Notes: a model not told the origin generated them from the sequence alone. A stretch of DNA of 37,702 nt from UBA668 sp038234785 (GCA_038234785.1 JBBQTC010000042.1:1-37702), one strand, 5' to 3'; positions 23,187 to 31,199 are shown, numbered from the stretch's first letter. Made by a program: numbers and translations.

Positions 23187-23589
23187 GGACATCCTTCGCT
23201 CCATGCTCGCCGACCTCAACGCGTCGTCGGCCGACATCCAGGCGTCCGCGGTGATCTCGGCGGACGGGCTGATGATGGCGTCGTTGCTCCCCCAGGGTCT
23301 CGACGAGGACCGAGTCGGCGCGATCGGCGCGGCACTGCTGTCGCTCGGCTCTCGAGTCGCCCGCGACCTCGACCGCGGCACACCCGAGCAGGTCCTCGTG
23401 AAGGGCGAGGACGGCTACGTGCTGATGGTGCAGGCAGGACCTGACGCGGTGCTGGCCGTGCTGGCCTCCGCCTCGGCCAAGCTCGGCCTGATCTTCTTCG
23501 ATGCCTCGAGAGCTGCGGCGGCGATGGTTCCCGTCCTGCTGACTCAGCAGACCGCGTCGCCGGGCAGCACGGCCACTACGGACAGTTGA
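23179..23589 (+). CDS. Roadblock/LC7 domain protein (predicted regulator of a Ras-like GTPase)
   Basis: The 136-residue protein matches the MglB-like roadblock family: 'MLADLNASSADIQASAVISADGLMMAS', 'DEDRVGAIGAALLSLGSRVARDLDRG', 'QVLVKGEDGYVLMVQAG', and 'AVLAVLASASAKLGLIFFDASRAA'. The family forms dimers that act as GTPase-activating or scaffold proteins for small GTPases. I chose ATG 23179, with GAGGAA nine bases upstream, over the TTG at 23170. It overlaps the preceding gene by 8 nt, and its last 46 nt overlap the convergent lipoprotein gene. No MglA-type GTPase, sensor kinase or DUF742 gene accompanies it here, unlike actinobacterial conservons. Confidence 0.85.
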   Translation: MREDILRSMLADLNASSADIQASAVISADGLMMASLLPQGLDEDRVGAIGAALLSLGSRVARDLDRGTPEQVLVKGEDGYVLMVQAGPDAVLAVLASASAKLGLIFFDASRAAAAMVPVLLTQQTASPGSTATTDS

Positions 23590-24377
23590 TATGCGACATC
23601 GGCCTCGGTGAAGAACGTGAGCTGCGTCGCCCGCGTGAAGAGGTCGGCGACCTTGGTGGCCTCCACGGTCGCGCACTGCGCCGAATCGGCCAGGACCACT
23701 CCAGTGTCGGACGGCCACTCGACGAGGGTCGGCGCGGGCTCACCGAACTGCGTCGGATCGACCACCATCGCCTGGAAGCGGTAGCGATCCGGCGCGAGCA
23801 TCGTCTCCTTGCCCAGGTGGGCGTCGCCGACAACCTTCGGAAGGTCACCCAACAGGAGGACGAACGCGTTCAGCCGGTCCCTGGCAGGCGTGCTCTTGCC
23901 GCCATCGCCCATGTCCATCCCGAGCGCATTGGCCTGGTGGCGGTAGGCGGTGCCGTTGGCCGAGATCTCCACGACGGTGTCGGACGCATCGGCGATGCCG
24001 ACACCCTGGGGGAGGGAGTAGTCCGGGGGCGCCGCCAGTAGACCGGCATCGGATGCCAGGGCGAGCACCTTCTGGATGCCGGCGTCGTCGATGGTGCGCT
24101 CCGTCAGCGTCGGGAGCAACGGACCCGGGTACTGCTCGGTCTGGGCACCGGGTTGCACCACCCGACCGTCGCCGCTGATGAGCAGTTGGGGCAGCCGGAC
24201 GAAGTTGACACCCGGACCCACGAAGCCGCCCTCGTAGCCGATGCGCAGCACGACGTCGTTGGCGCCGGTGGGGCGGACGAGGCCGGCTGCGTCCTTCGTG
24301 TCGTCGCCGCAGGCCGCCACGATGGCGATCAGAGCGGGCGTGCCGAGCAGTACCGAGATGAACGAGCGTCGATCCAT
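23544..24377 (-). CDS. Putative exported lipoprotein of unknown function
   Basis: The 277-residue protein begins 'MDRRSFISVLLGTPALIAIVAACGDD'. The twin-arginine-like 'RRSFI' and the lipobox 'VAAC' (Cys23) predict a lipoprotein, possibly Tat-exported. The mature part is beta-rich and not recognised. It contains 'LLISGDGRVV' and 'VVEISANGTAYRHQANALGM', reminiscent of proteins with a repeated beta-domain, but no catalytic motif is visible. ATG 24377 is the only start that gives an intact signal. It follows the TetR gene by 20 nt on the same strand, so it may be in the TetR operon. Its 3' end overlaps the roadblock gene. Confidence 0.7.
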   Translation of the reverse strand: MDRRSFISVLLGTPALIAIVAACGDDTKDAAGLVRPTGANDVVLRIGYEGGFVGPGVNFVRLPQLLISGDGRVVQPGAQTEQYPGPLLPTLTERTIDDAGIQKVLALASDAGLLAAPPDYSLPQGVGIADASDTVVEISANGTAYRHQANALGMDMGDGGKSTPARDRLNAFVLLLGDLPKVVGDAHLGKETMLAPDRYRFQAMVVDPTQFGEPAPTLVEWPSDTGVVLADSAQCATVEATKVADLFTRATQLTFFTEADVAYQLSVVAVLPGDAVC

Positions 24378-24397
24378 GCGGCGTTGGACGCCGCCGA

Positions 24398-25087
24398 CTA
24401 CGGCTCGGTTCCCGGCATGATCGCCACGGCGTGATGCTCGACGACTGCGTCGAACAGGGCTCCTGGTGCGTCCACCACGTTGCGCAGGTGCCCGAAGACC
24501 TCGAGGGTCACCGCGCCCAGCAGCGCCGCCCATGCACCCAGTCCGGCGGCAAGCGTTCCGTCGGGGACACCGGGTGCGTACTCGGCCCGCATGCGGGCCA
24601 GGTCGGCCTTCAGGTGCCGGGGCACCGCGGTGGGATGGCGAACACCGTTCGCCGCGGCATCACCGAGGATGAGCAGCAGCACTGCGGTGTACCGGCCGGC
24701 CGGGCCGATCGTGTCCGGGGGCGCGACGTAGCCGGGTACCGGGGTGCCGTAGAGCAACGCCCATTCCGACGGATGCTCCATCGCCCACTCGCGCACCGCC
24801 CGCGCGACAGCACGCCAGCGGGCCCGAATGTCTGCCCGGCGCCTGACCGATGCGTCGGCCAGCTCGGCGGCGATGCCCAGCCGGTCGTACGAATCCACGA
24901 TCAAGGCGGTGAGGAGATCGTCACGGCTGGGGTAGTAGCGGTAGATCGCCGAGCTCACCATGCCCATCTCCCGTGCGATCGCCCGCAGGGAGAGGGCGGC
25001 CGCCCCATCCGTCGCCATCTGTACGCGGGCGAGCCTGATGATCTCCGCCGTGGTGGCGGCACGAGCACGCTCTCGAACTCCAGTCAT
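24398..25087 (-). CDS. TetR/AcrR-family transcriptional regulator
   Basis: The 229-residue protein has an N-terminal TetR helix-turn-helix (about 14-62), including 'SLRAIAREMGMVSSAIYRYYPSRDDLLTALI', and a larger C-terminal ligand domain of the kind with a WHG-like or TetR_C core. The frame is open upstream for 44 codons. ATG 25087 is the real start because homology begins there and TACATT lies exactly 6 nt upstream. Two identical operator-like palindromes lie in the 130-nt region shared with the divergent oxidoreductase gene, so it probably represses that gene and itself. The ligand is unknown. Confidence 0.9.
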   Translation of the reverse strand: MTGVRERARAATTAEIIRLARVQMATDGAAALSLRAIAREMGMVSSAIYRYYPSRDDLLTALIVDSYDRLGIAAELADASVRRRADIRARWRAVARAVREWAMEHPSEWALLYGTPVPGYVAPPDTIGPAGRYTAVLLLILGDAAANGVRHPTAVPRHLKADLARMRAEYAPGVPDGTLAAGLGAWAALLGAVTLEVFGHLRNVVDAPGALFDAVVEHHAVAIMPGTEP

Positions 25088-25093
25088 GTCCCC

Positions 25094-25099
25094 AATGTA
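25094..25099 (-). promoter_or_regulatory. -10 hexamer TACATT of the tetR gene
   Basis: Minus-strand TACATT, 6 nt before ATG 25087 (leaderless). The matching -35 position would fall at about 25117-25122, at the edge of operator copy 1, so TetR binding would block it. Confidence 0.55.
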
Positions 25100-25116
25100 G
25101 CGAACGTCACAGATAA

Positions 25117-25190
25117 ATGTGAGCACTGCTCTCGCTTTTCGTCGAGCCGTTCGGCAGTATGTGAGCACTGCTCTCGTTTGTGAGCAGTGC
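25117..25190. promoter_or_regulatory. Paired TetR operator candidates
   Basis: The 18-mer ATGTGAGCACTGCTCTCG occurs twice, exactly, at 25117-25134 and 25159-25176. The offset of 42 bp equals four helical turns. Each copy contains the palindrome GAGCA-C-TGCTC (25121-25131, 25163-25173). A third partial copy, GAGCAGTGC, lies at 25182-25190. They lie between the divergent tetR and oxidoreductase starts, the expected place for an autoregulatory TetR site. Confidence 0.8.
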
Positions 25191-25217
25191 GCAAACCTCG
25201 AATGAAGGAGCATCCAC

Positions 25218-26144
25218 ATGTCACATCACGTCGTCATCGGCAGCGGCCCGGTCGGATCAGGAGTCGCCCGCGTGCTGGCGGACCGCGGCGACACCGTCAC
25301 CGTCATCACCCGTAGCGGCACCGGACCGGATCACCGGCTGATCACCCGGACCAAGGGAGATGCCGCTGACGTCGACCTGCTCACCCGGATCAGCGACGGG
25401 GCATCGACGATCTTCAACTGCGCCAACCCCCCGTACCACCAGTGGGAGACCGCATGGCCGCCCATCCACCGCTCGATCATGACGACCGCAGAGCGGACGG
25501 GCGCCGTCCTCGTGATGATGGACAACCTCTACGCGTTCGGCCCTGGCTCGGTGATGCCGATGCGGGAGGACCATCCCATGGCCGCAACGGGCACCAAGGG
25601 CGCGACCCGCGCTCGGATGGCAACCGAACTGCTCGCCGCTCATGCCGCGGGCCGACTCCGCGCAACGCTCGCCCGTGCGAGCGACTTCTTCGGGCCGGAG
25701 GTGATGGGAGCGGCACTCGGCGAGCGCACCATGCCCAAGATCCTCGCCGGCAAGAAGGTGTCACTGCTCGGCGGCCTCGACGTACCCCACAGCGTGAGCT
25801 ACATGCCCGACGTGGTGCACACACTCGTCACGATTGCCGGCGATGAGCGGGCCTGGGGATCGCCCTGGCAGGTGCCGAACGCGCCGGCGCTGACCCAGCG
25901 CGAGACGGTGGCCGGGCTCGCCGCCGCAGCGGGGACGGGCTCGTCGGCGACGGCGGTGCCGAAGATCGCCGTGACCGCCCTCGGCCTCGTGAGCCCCACC
26001 ATGCGCGAACTGAAGGAGACCTGGTACCAGTTCGCAGAGCCGTGGATCACCGATTCGACGCTCACCGAGAAGACCTTCGACCTGCACGCCACGCCGTTCG
26101 AGGAAGCCGCCGCGGCGACGGTTGGTTGGTGGCGCACGCGATGA
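25218..26144 (+). CDS. NAD(P)-dependent epimerase/dehydratase-type oxidoreductase
   Basis: The 308-residue Rossmann protein starts 'HHVVIGSGPVGSGVARVLADRG' (a variant nucleotide-binding loop) and resembles extended or atypical SDRs: 'DVDLLTRISDGASTIFNCANPPYH', 'DNLYAFGPGS', 'RARMATELLAAHAAGRLRATLARASDFFGPEV', 'VSYMPDVVHTLVTI'. The classical YxxxK catalytic pair is not clear in the 'NLYAFGPG' region, so it may be an atypical SDR. AAGGAG seven bases before ATG 25218 fixes the start. It is divergent from tetR across the paired operators, so it is the likely regulated target. Substrate unknown. Confidence 0.82.
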   Translation: MSHHVVIGSGPVGSGVARVLADRGDTVTVITRSGTGPDHRLITRTKGDAADVDLLTRISDGASTIFNCANPPYHQWETAWPPIHRSIMTTAERTGAVLVMMDNLYAFGPGSVMPMREDHPMAATGTKGATRARMATELLAAHAAGRLRATLARASDFFGPEVMGAALGERTMPKILAGKKVSLLGGLDVPHSVSYMPDVVHTLVTIAGDERAWGSPWQVPNAPALTQRETVAGLAAAAGTGSSATAVPKIAVTALGLVSPTMRELKETWYQFAEPWITDSTLTEKTFDLHATPFEEAAAATVGWWRTR

Positions 26145-26188
26145 GCGAAGCTGTGCACCAGCGACCGTTCTCGCCCGACCTCGGGGCA

Positions 26189-26204
26189 CTTCACACAGCG
26201 TTCA
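26189..26204 (+). promoter_or_regulatory. GlnR-type tandem 11-bp box upstream of glnII
   Basis: CTTCA-CACAGC-GTTCA, continuing as CAT, is a direct repeat with 11-bp spacing, as expected for OmpR-family dimers such as GlnR. A possible further half-site GTTCT lies 22 bp upstream (26167-26171). An equivalent TTTCA-N6-GTTCACAT element precedes the second glutamine synthetase gene. It lies about 80 nt before the glnII start. Confidence 0.55.
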
Positions 26205-26216
26205 CATTGAGGCAAT

Positions 26217-26233
26217 GGGGCCGAAATCGCCCC
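26217..26233 (+). repeat. Small hairpin in the glnII leader
   Basis: GGGGC-CGAAATC-GCCCC, a 5-bp stem with a 7-nt loop between the GlnR-type box and the glnII start. It is too short to assign a role. Confidence 0.4.
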
Positions 26234-26282
26234 TGGGCAGCATTGCGGCGCCCCTTCACCTCATCTCACAAAGGAACGCCAA

Positions 26283-27290
26283 GTGGCCTACCAAGCTGAA
26301 TACATCTGGCTCGACGGTACCGAGCCGACACCGTTGCTCCGGTCCAAGACGAAGATCATCGCCAACGGCAAGACCCCGCCGATCTGGGGATTCGACGGTT
26401 CGTCCACCAACCAGGCCACCGGCGAGCACAGCGACTGCATGCTGAACCCCGTCTTCTCCTGCCCGGATCCGATCCGTGGCGGCGACAACATCCTCGTGCT
26501 CTGCGAGGTCGACAACGCCAAGGACGGCAAGCCCCACGTCACCAACACCCGCGCCGCGAGTGTGAAGACGGCCAAGAAGTTCGCCAAGCACGAAATGATC
26601 TTCGGGATCGAGCAGGAGTACACGTTCCTCAAGCTCGACGGTTCGCCGCTCGGCTTCCCCCCCGGTGGGTTCCCCGGGCCGCAGGGTCCGTACTACTGCG
26701 GCGTCGGCGCCGGTCGCGTGGCCGCCCGCGAGATCATCGAAGAGCACACCCAGGCGTGCATGGACGCCGGCCTGATGATCGAGGGCACCAACGCCGAGGT
26801 CATGCCCGGCCAGTGGGAGTTCCAGATCGGCGCCGCCGACGGCGTCACCGTCAGCGACCACCTCACCGTCGCCCGCTGGCTGCTCCACCGCATCGCCGAG
26901 GACTACGACGTGGTCGTGAGCTTCGCCGCCAAGCCGATGAAGGGTGACTGGAACGGCGCTGGTGCGCACACCAACTTCTCCACGAAGGCGATGCGCGAAG
27001 ACACCGACATGAAGGCCATCGAGGCCGCCTGCAAGGCGATCGGCAAGAAGGTCGAGCTGCACGTGAAGAACTACGGCGACGACATCGAGAGCCGCCTCAC
27101 CGGCGCCCACGAGACTGCCCCGTACAACAAGTTCAGCTACGGCGTCTCCAACCGGGCGGCGAGCATCCGCATCCCGTGGCAGGTCGAGCGCGACGGCAAG
27201 GGCTACGCCGAGGACCGCCGCCCGAACGCCAACTGCGACCCGTACACGGTCACCCGCCTCATCACCGAGACGGTCTGCGGCGCGGTCTGA
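26283..27290 (+). CDS. glnII: Glutamine synthetase type II (GSII)
   Basis: This enzyme condenses glutamate and ammonia to glutamine with ATP. The 335-residue protein opens 'YQAEYIWLDGTEPTPLLRSKTKI', then 'PPIWGFDGSSTNQATGEHSD', 'FGIEQEYTFL', 'GPYYCGVGA', 'EVMPGQWEFQIG', 'GDWNGAGAHTNFST' and 'NKFSYGVSNRAASIRIP'. All are diagnostic of the eukaryote-type GSII found in rhizobia, Frankia and Streptomyces. Length is normal. GTG 26283 has AAAGGA upstream and matches the family start. A GlnR-type direct repeat lies about 80 nt upstream and a hairpin terminator follows. It is one of two glutamine synthetases in this window. Confidence 0.96.
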   Translation: MAYQAEYIWLDGTEPTPLLRSKTKIIANGKTPPIWGFDGSSTNQATGEHSDCMLNPVFSCPDPIRGGDNILVLCEVDNAKDGKPHVTNTRAASVKTAKKFAKHEMIFGIEQEYTFLKLDGSPLGFPPGGFPGPQGPYYCGVGAGRVAAREIIEEHTQACMDAGLMIEGTNAEVMPGQWEFQIGAADGVTVSDHLTVARWLLHRIAEDYDVVVSFAAKPMKGDWNGAGAHTNFSTKAMREDTDMKAIEAACKAIGKKVELHVKNYGDDIESRLTGAHETAPYNKFSYGVSNRAASIRIPWQVERDGKGYAEDRRPNANCDPYTVTRLITETVCGAV

Positions 27291-27316
27291 TCACCGACCC
27301 ACGCACGACGCACTGA

Positions 27317-27346
27317 CAGAGGGGGCCGGGCGACCGGCTCCCTCTG
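27317..27346 (+). terminator. Hairpin terminator after glnII
   Basis: A 13-bp stem (27317-27329 with 27334-27346, one G-T wobble) is closed by a GCGA tetraloop of the stable GNRA type, 26 nt after the glnII stop. There is no T-run, as is common in high-GC terminators. Confidence 0.75.
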
Positions 27347-27362
27347 CGCGTCCCGGGTCGAC

Positions 27363-27390
27363 TTGACCCGATTGAGATACTGAGTATTGT
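27363..27390 (+). promoter_or_regulatory. padR-ABC promoter with overlapping PadR operator
   Basis: TTGACC (27363-27368), a 16-nt spacer and TATTGT (27385-27390) make a good sigma-70-type promoter. The perfect palindrome ATACT-G-AGTAT (27377-27387) overlaps the spacer and the -10, the expected place for autorepression by the PadR protein encoded 30 nt downstream. A TATGCATA palindrome follows at 27397-27404. Confidence 0.65.
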
Positions 27391-27420
27391 ACGACGTATG
27401 CATATCGGTCGGATCACACG

Positions 27421-28017
27421 ATGAGCGTCCGCCACGCGCTCTTGGCCCTGCTCAGCGAGGGTCCCAAGTACGGCCTACAGCTCCGGCACGAGTTCGAAGC
27501 CCGCACCGGGGAGGTGTGGCCGTTGAACGTCGGGCAGGTGTACACGACCCTGCAACGTCTCGAGCGCGACGGACTCATCGCATCCGACGGACCCGACAAC
27601 GGTCCCCAGAAGGGGTACCGCATCACCGCCCCCGGCCATCAGGAGTTGGTGCGGTGGCTGGAGACGCCGATGGACGCCGCCCAGCCTCCCCGCGACGAGT
27701 TGTTGATCAAGGTGCTCGTCGCCGTGCAGGTGCCGGGGATCGATGTCGCCCAGCTCATTCAGGTCCACCGCCGGCACCTCGTGCAGCTGATGCAGCGGTA
27801 CACCACGGTGAAGGCCGACGCCGCCGAAGACGACGTCGCCCTTGCGCTGGTCGTCGACGCCGAACTGTTCCGACTGGAAGCGGCGGTGCGATGGCTGGAC
27901 AGCGCGGAGACTCGCCTCAGGGCGCATCAACCGTCAGTCCCGACATCCACCCCCACACCGAACTCCGTGATCCAGGCCGTCACGCGCTCCGCCCGCGGAC
28001 AAGCTGTCCGGCGATGA
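27421..28017 (+). CDS. PadR-family transcriptional regulator
   Basis: The 198-residue protein has the PadR winged helix (about 1-75: 'RHALLALLSEGPKYGLQLRHEFEARTGEVWPLNVGQVYTTLQRLERDGLI') followed by a helical C-terminal dimerisation domain. PadR proteins next to ABC exporters usually repress the exporter until a drug or peptide binds. The ATG start overlaps nothing upstream. The stop overlaps the ATPase start as ATGA, so all three genes form one operon. An ATACTGAGTAT palindrome in its promoter is the likely autoregulatory site. Confidence 0.92.
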   Translation: MSVRHALLALLSEGPKYGLQLRHEFEARTGEVWPLNVGQVYTTLQRLERDGLIASDGPDNGPQKGYRITAPGHQELVRWLETPMDAAQPPRDELLIKVLVAVQVPGIDVAQLIQVHRRHLVQLMQRYTTVKADAAEDDVALALVVDAELFRLEAAVRWLDSAETRLRAHQPSVPTSTPTPNSVIQAVTRSARGQAVRR

Positions 28018-28745
28018 CCGCCATGTTGCAACTCAACAAGGTGTCGAAGACCTACGGATCCGGTCCCGCAGCAGTCCACGCGTTGTTCGAGGTCGACCTC
28101 ACCGTCGAACGCGGCGAACTCGTCGCCATCATGGGTCCGAGTGGATCCGGCAAGAGCAGCCTGTTGACCATCGCCGGGAGCCTCGAGGAGGCGACGGAGG
28201 GCGAGGTGCTCGTGGACGGTGCCGCGCTGTCGACGATGTCCATCGCGAAGCGGGCCCAATTGCGCCGCCGGTCGATCGGATTCGTCTTCCAGGACTTCAA
28301 CCTCCTCTCCGGATTGACCGCAGCCGAGAACGTCGCGATGCCGTTGGAGCTCGATGGCACGAGCAGCCGAGCAGCACGAATCGCCGCGTTGGCCGCGCTC
28401 GCACAGCTCGGCACCGAGGACTGTGCCGATCGCTTCCCCGACGAACTCTCGGGCGGCCAGCGCCAGCGAGTCGCCATCGCCCGCGCGGTGGTCGGCGACC
28501 GCGGCCTGCTCCTCGCCGACGAGCCCACCGGCGCTCTGGACTCGGTGAACAGCGAGGGAGTGATGCGGTTGCTCCGCGAATCGTGCCGGCTCGGGGCAGC
28601 AGGAGTCGTCGTCACCCACGAAGCCCACCTCGCATCGTGGGCCGACCGCGTGGTGTTCCTACGCGACGGTCATCTCGTGGACCAGACCGGCGATGCGCCG
28701 GGACCCGAATCACTCCTCACCTCCGGCACCGGTCAGCCAGCATGA
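28014..28745 (+). CDS. ABC transporter ATP-binding protein (MacB/FtsE/Lol type)
   Basis: The 243-residue ATPase has Walker A 'GPSGSGKSS', a Q-loop 'VFQDFNLLSGLTAAENV', signature 'LSGGQRQRVAIARA', Walker B 'LLLADEPTGALD', and an H-loop 'VVVTHEAHLA'. It belongs to the MacB/LolD/BceA class that energises mechanotransmission permeases. Its start overlaps padR and its stop overlaps the permease (ATGA at both junctions), indicating tight coupling. Confidence 0.95.
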   Translation: MTAMLQLNKVSKTYGSGPAAVHALFEVDLTVERGELVAIMGPSGSGKSSLLTIAGSLEEATEGEVLVDGAALSTMSIAKRAQLRRRSIGFVFQDFNLLSGLTAAENVAMPLELDGTSSRAARIAALAALAQLGTEDCADRFPDELSGGQRQRVAIARAVVGDRGLLLADEPTGALDSVNSEGVMRLLRESCRLGAAGVVVTHEAHLASWADRVVFLRDGHLVDQTGDAPGPESLLTSGTGQPA

Positions 28746-31165
28746 GCGTGGGAGGACCAGGGCGCCGGGCCATGTTCCGGTGGGCCGGACGGATGTTCCG
28801 GCGCGAGTGGCGTCAGCAGGTGCTCGTCCTCTGCCTGCTCACCGCGGCGGTTGCGGCCTCTGTCGTGTTCGCCACACTCGCCACCAATGCCGTGCCCGGT
28901 CCGACGGCCGAGTTCGGAGGTGCCAACGCGTCGGTGCGGGTGGACGGCACCGATCCCGCGCTGGCGGCGGCGACCATCGCCGCCGTCCAGGACCGATTCA
29001 ACAGCGTCGACGTGATCGCTCATCGGGCGATCCTCGTGCCCGGCACGCTGCAACATCTCGATGTTCGCGACTCGGATCCGAACGGGACCTACACGGCAAC
29101 GGTCCTCGACCTGCGTCACGGCCGCTCCCCGCAACGAGCCGGCGAGGTCGCGCTCACCGATGGCGCGGCGAACGTCCTCGATGTCGGGATCGGCTCGGAC
29201 ATCACGGTGGACGACATCACGTGGACGGTCGTGGGAACGGTGGAGAACCCGAAGGACCTCAGCGACGAGTTCGCGCTGGTCGCGCCCGGCACGCTGCCAT
29301 CGCCGGACTCATACAGACTCCTCGTCGACGATCACGACCGCGTACCAGCCCCACCCGGCGGGAGCGGCGACACCTCCACTCCGCAGTTCGGACTGGAGGT
29401 CATGGGCTCGGAGGACACCGCTGTCGCCGCGCTCGTGCTCACGGCGTCGACGCTGGCGATGACGCTCGTCGGCTTGATCGCTGCGTCGGGCTTTGCCGTG
29501 GTTGCCCAGCGCCGACAGCGCCAGCTGGGTCTGCTCTCGGCCATCGGCGCGACGACTCGACACGTCCGCATGGCCGTCGTGTCGAACGGCGTCATCCTCG
29601 GTGTCATCGCCGCAGTCCTCGGCACGGCGGCGGGGGTGGGGGGTTGGCTGCTCGCCGCGCCCGCGGTCGAGATCGCGGCCAACCACCGCGTCGATCGATT
29701 CCATCTGCCGTGGGTCCTCATCGCCGTGCTGGCGTTGCTGGCGATCGTCGTCGCCACCCTGGCGGCCTGGTGGCCGGCCCGAGCCGCATCGCGCATCCCG
29801 GTGATGACCGCGCTCTCGGGCCGCCCGCCGCGTTCCCGTGCCGTGCGTCGATCCCTGGTGGCGACAGCGGTGCTCATCGCCGGCGGCGTCACGGGCGTCG
29901 CGCTGTCGCACCCGACGTCGGCGCATGTACAACCGCTCCTGCTCGTCGCCGGCATCGTCGGTATCGTCATCGGCACCGTCTTCGCCGCCCCGGCGGCGAT
30001 CCGCGTGCTCGGCGCCCTTGCCCACCGTCTGCCGTTCGCACCTCGGCTCGCCTGCCGCGACCTCGCCCGTTCACAAGCCCGCTCCGCTGCCGCGCTCGCC
30101 GCGATCACGCTCGCGCTCGGCATCGCCGTGTCGGTGATCGTCATCGCATCCACCAACGAGTACTCAGTCGACGAAGGCAACCTGTCCACCCACCAACTGT
30201 TGATTCGGGTCGGCGACCCGCACACCGATCTGCAACCCGATCTCACTGCGGCCGAGGTCGACCAACTCGACGCACGTGCGGCAACAGTGGTCGCGGCACT
30301 GGGTGGCGACGGCTCGTCGGTCGCGCTCGACGTCGCCTTCAACCCGAGCAACCTCGATCCGAGCATGCGCGAACCGATTTCGCTGGGCGCTCGAATCGAC
30401 GACCACTCCATCAGGTGGATCGCATACCCCTACGTGCAGACCCCAGAGCTCCTCGCGCTCTACGACGTCGACCCGGCGAGCATCGGCCCGTCCACGGAAG
30501 TGCTCACACAGCGCACCGATCCGATGGTCCTCCTCGACATCCAGAAGCGCGACGGACCCGATGCCGCGAAGGCTCGGACCCAAGCGGCGGCACTGCCGAC
30601 GTACTCCTCGGCGCCGAACGCCATCATCACGACGGCGACAATGGAACAGCACGGTTGGATCACGGCCCGGGCCGGATGGATCGTCGAGTCACCCGGGGCC
30701 CTCACCGTCGAGCAGATCCGTGCCGCACGTGGGGCGGCCGCGGTGGCCGGACTGGCGATCGAGGTCAGGTCGACCCAGGACGGGATCTCCCAGCTCCGAT
30801 GGGACAGCACGTTGGTCGGCGTCCTGCTCGCGCTCGCGATCGTGACGATGACCGTCGGCCTGATCCGCGGCGAGAGCCGCCAAGACCTGACGACCCTGAC
30901 GGCAACGGGCGCGTCGCCTCGCACCCGCCGCGCTCTGGCGGCGAGCACCGCCATCGCGCTGTCGGTGCTCGGCATTCTGTTGGGCACCGTCGGTGCCTAC
31001 ATCGCCCTCGTCGCCGCCTTCCACTCCGAGCTGGACAGTCTCGTCCCGGTGCCGTTCCCACAGCTGCTCACGCTCGCGCTCGGACTGCCGCTGCTGTCAG
31101 CAATCGGCGGCTGGTTGATGGCCCGCCGCGAACCCGCCACGTTCTCCCGTCGGGTGCTCGACTGA
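28742..31165 (+). CDS. FtsX-like ABC permease (two FtsX units)
   Basis: The 807-residue membrane protein has TM1 at about 27-49, a large extracytoplasmic domain (about 52-225), and a three-helix FtsX core (about 229-345) with the coupling sequence 'RQRQLGLLSAIGATTRHVR'. A second membrane block lies at about 372-470, then another extracytoplasmic domain, and a terminal three-helix core containing the homologous 'ESRQDLTTLTATGASPRTRR'. This duplicated layout matches large actinobacterial FtsX permeases (type VII mechanotransmission), not a transporter of small solutes across the bilayer. The cargo is unknown; antimicrobial peptide or lipid export and resistance are possible. ATG 28742 overlaps the ATPase stop. 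Confidence 0.9.
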   Translation: MSVGGPGRRAMFRWAGRMFRREWRQQVLVLCLLTAAVAASVVFATLATNAVPGPTAEFGGANASVRVDGTDPALAAATIAAVQDRFNSVDVIAHRAILVPGTLQHLDVRDSDPNGTYTATVLDLRHGRSPQRAGEVALTDGAANVLDVGIGSDITVDDITWTVVGTVENPKDLSDEFALVAPGTLPSPDSYRLLVDDHDRVPAPPGGSGDTSTPQFGLEVMGSEDTAVAALVLTASTLAMTLVGLIAASGFAVVAQRRQRQLGLLSAIGATTRHVRMAVVSNGVILGVIAAVLGTAAGVGGWLLAAPAVEIAANHRVDRFHLPWVLIAVLALLAIVVATLAAWWPARAASRIPVMTALSGRPPRSRAVRRSLVATAVLIAGGVTGVALSHPTSAHVQPLLLVAGIVGIVIGTVFAAPAAIRVLGALAHRLPFAPRLACRDLARSQARSAAALAAITLALGIAVSVIVIASTNEYSVDEGNLSTHQLLIRVGDPHTDLQPDLTAAEVDQLDARAATVVAALGGDGSSVALDVAFNPSNLDPSMREPISLGARIDDHSIRWIAYPYVQTPELLALYDVDPASIGPSTEVLTQRTDPMVLLDIQKRDGPDAAKARTQAAALPTYSSAPNAIITTATMEQHGWITARAGWIVESPGALTVEQIRAARGAAAVAGLAIEVRSTQDGISQLRWDSTLVGVLLALAIVTMTVGLIRGESRQDLTTLTATGASPRTRRALAASTAIALSVLGILLGTVGAYIALVAAFHSELDSLVPVPFPQLLTLALGLPLLSAIGGWLMARREPATFSRRVLD

Positions 31166-31183
31166 CCCCGTCGCGCCGTTCCG

Positions 31184-31199
31184 TTTCATACGCCGTTCA
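31184..31199 (+). promoter_or_regulatory. GlnR-type tandem 11-bp box upstream of type I glnA
   Basis: TTTCA-TACGCC-GTTCA, followed by CAT, has the same 11-bp period and shares the 8-mer GTTCACAT with the box before glnII. The GlnR-like gene is the second gene downstream. Confidence 0.55.

Noticed and set aside
26145..26282. Riboswitch or glnA RNA motif before glnII
   Set aside because: Only a small 5-bp hairpin and the direct-repeat box are visible, and no known riboswitch core could be recognised.
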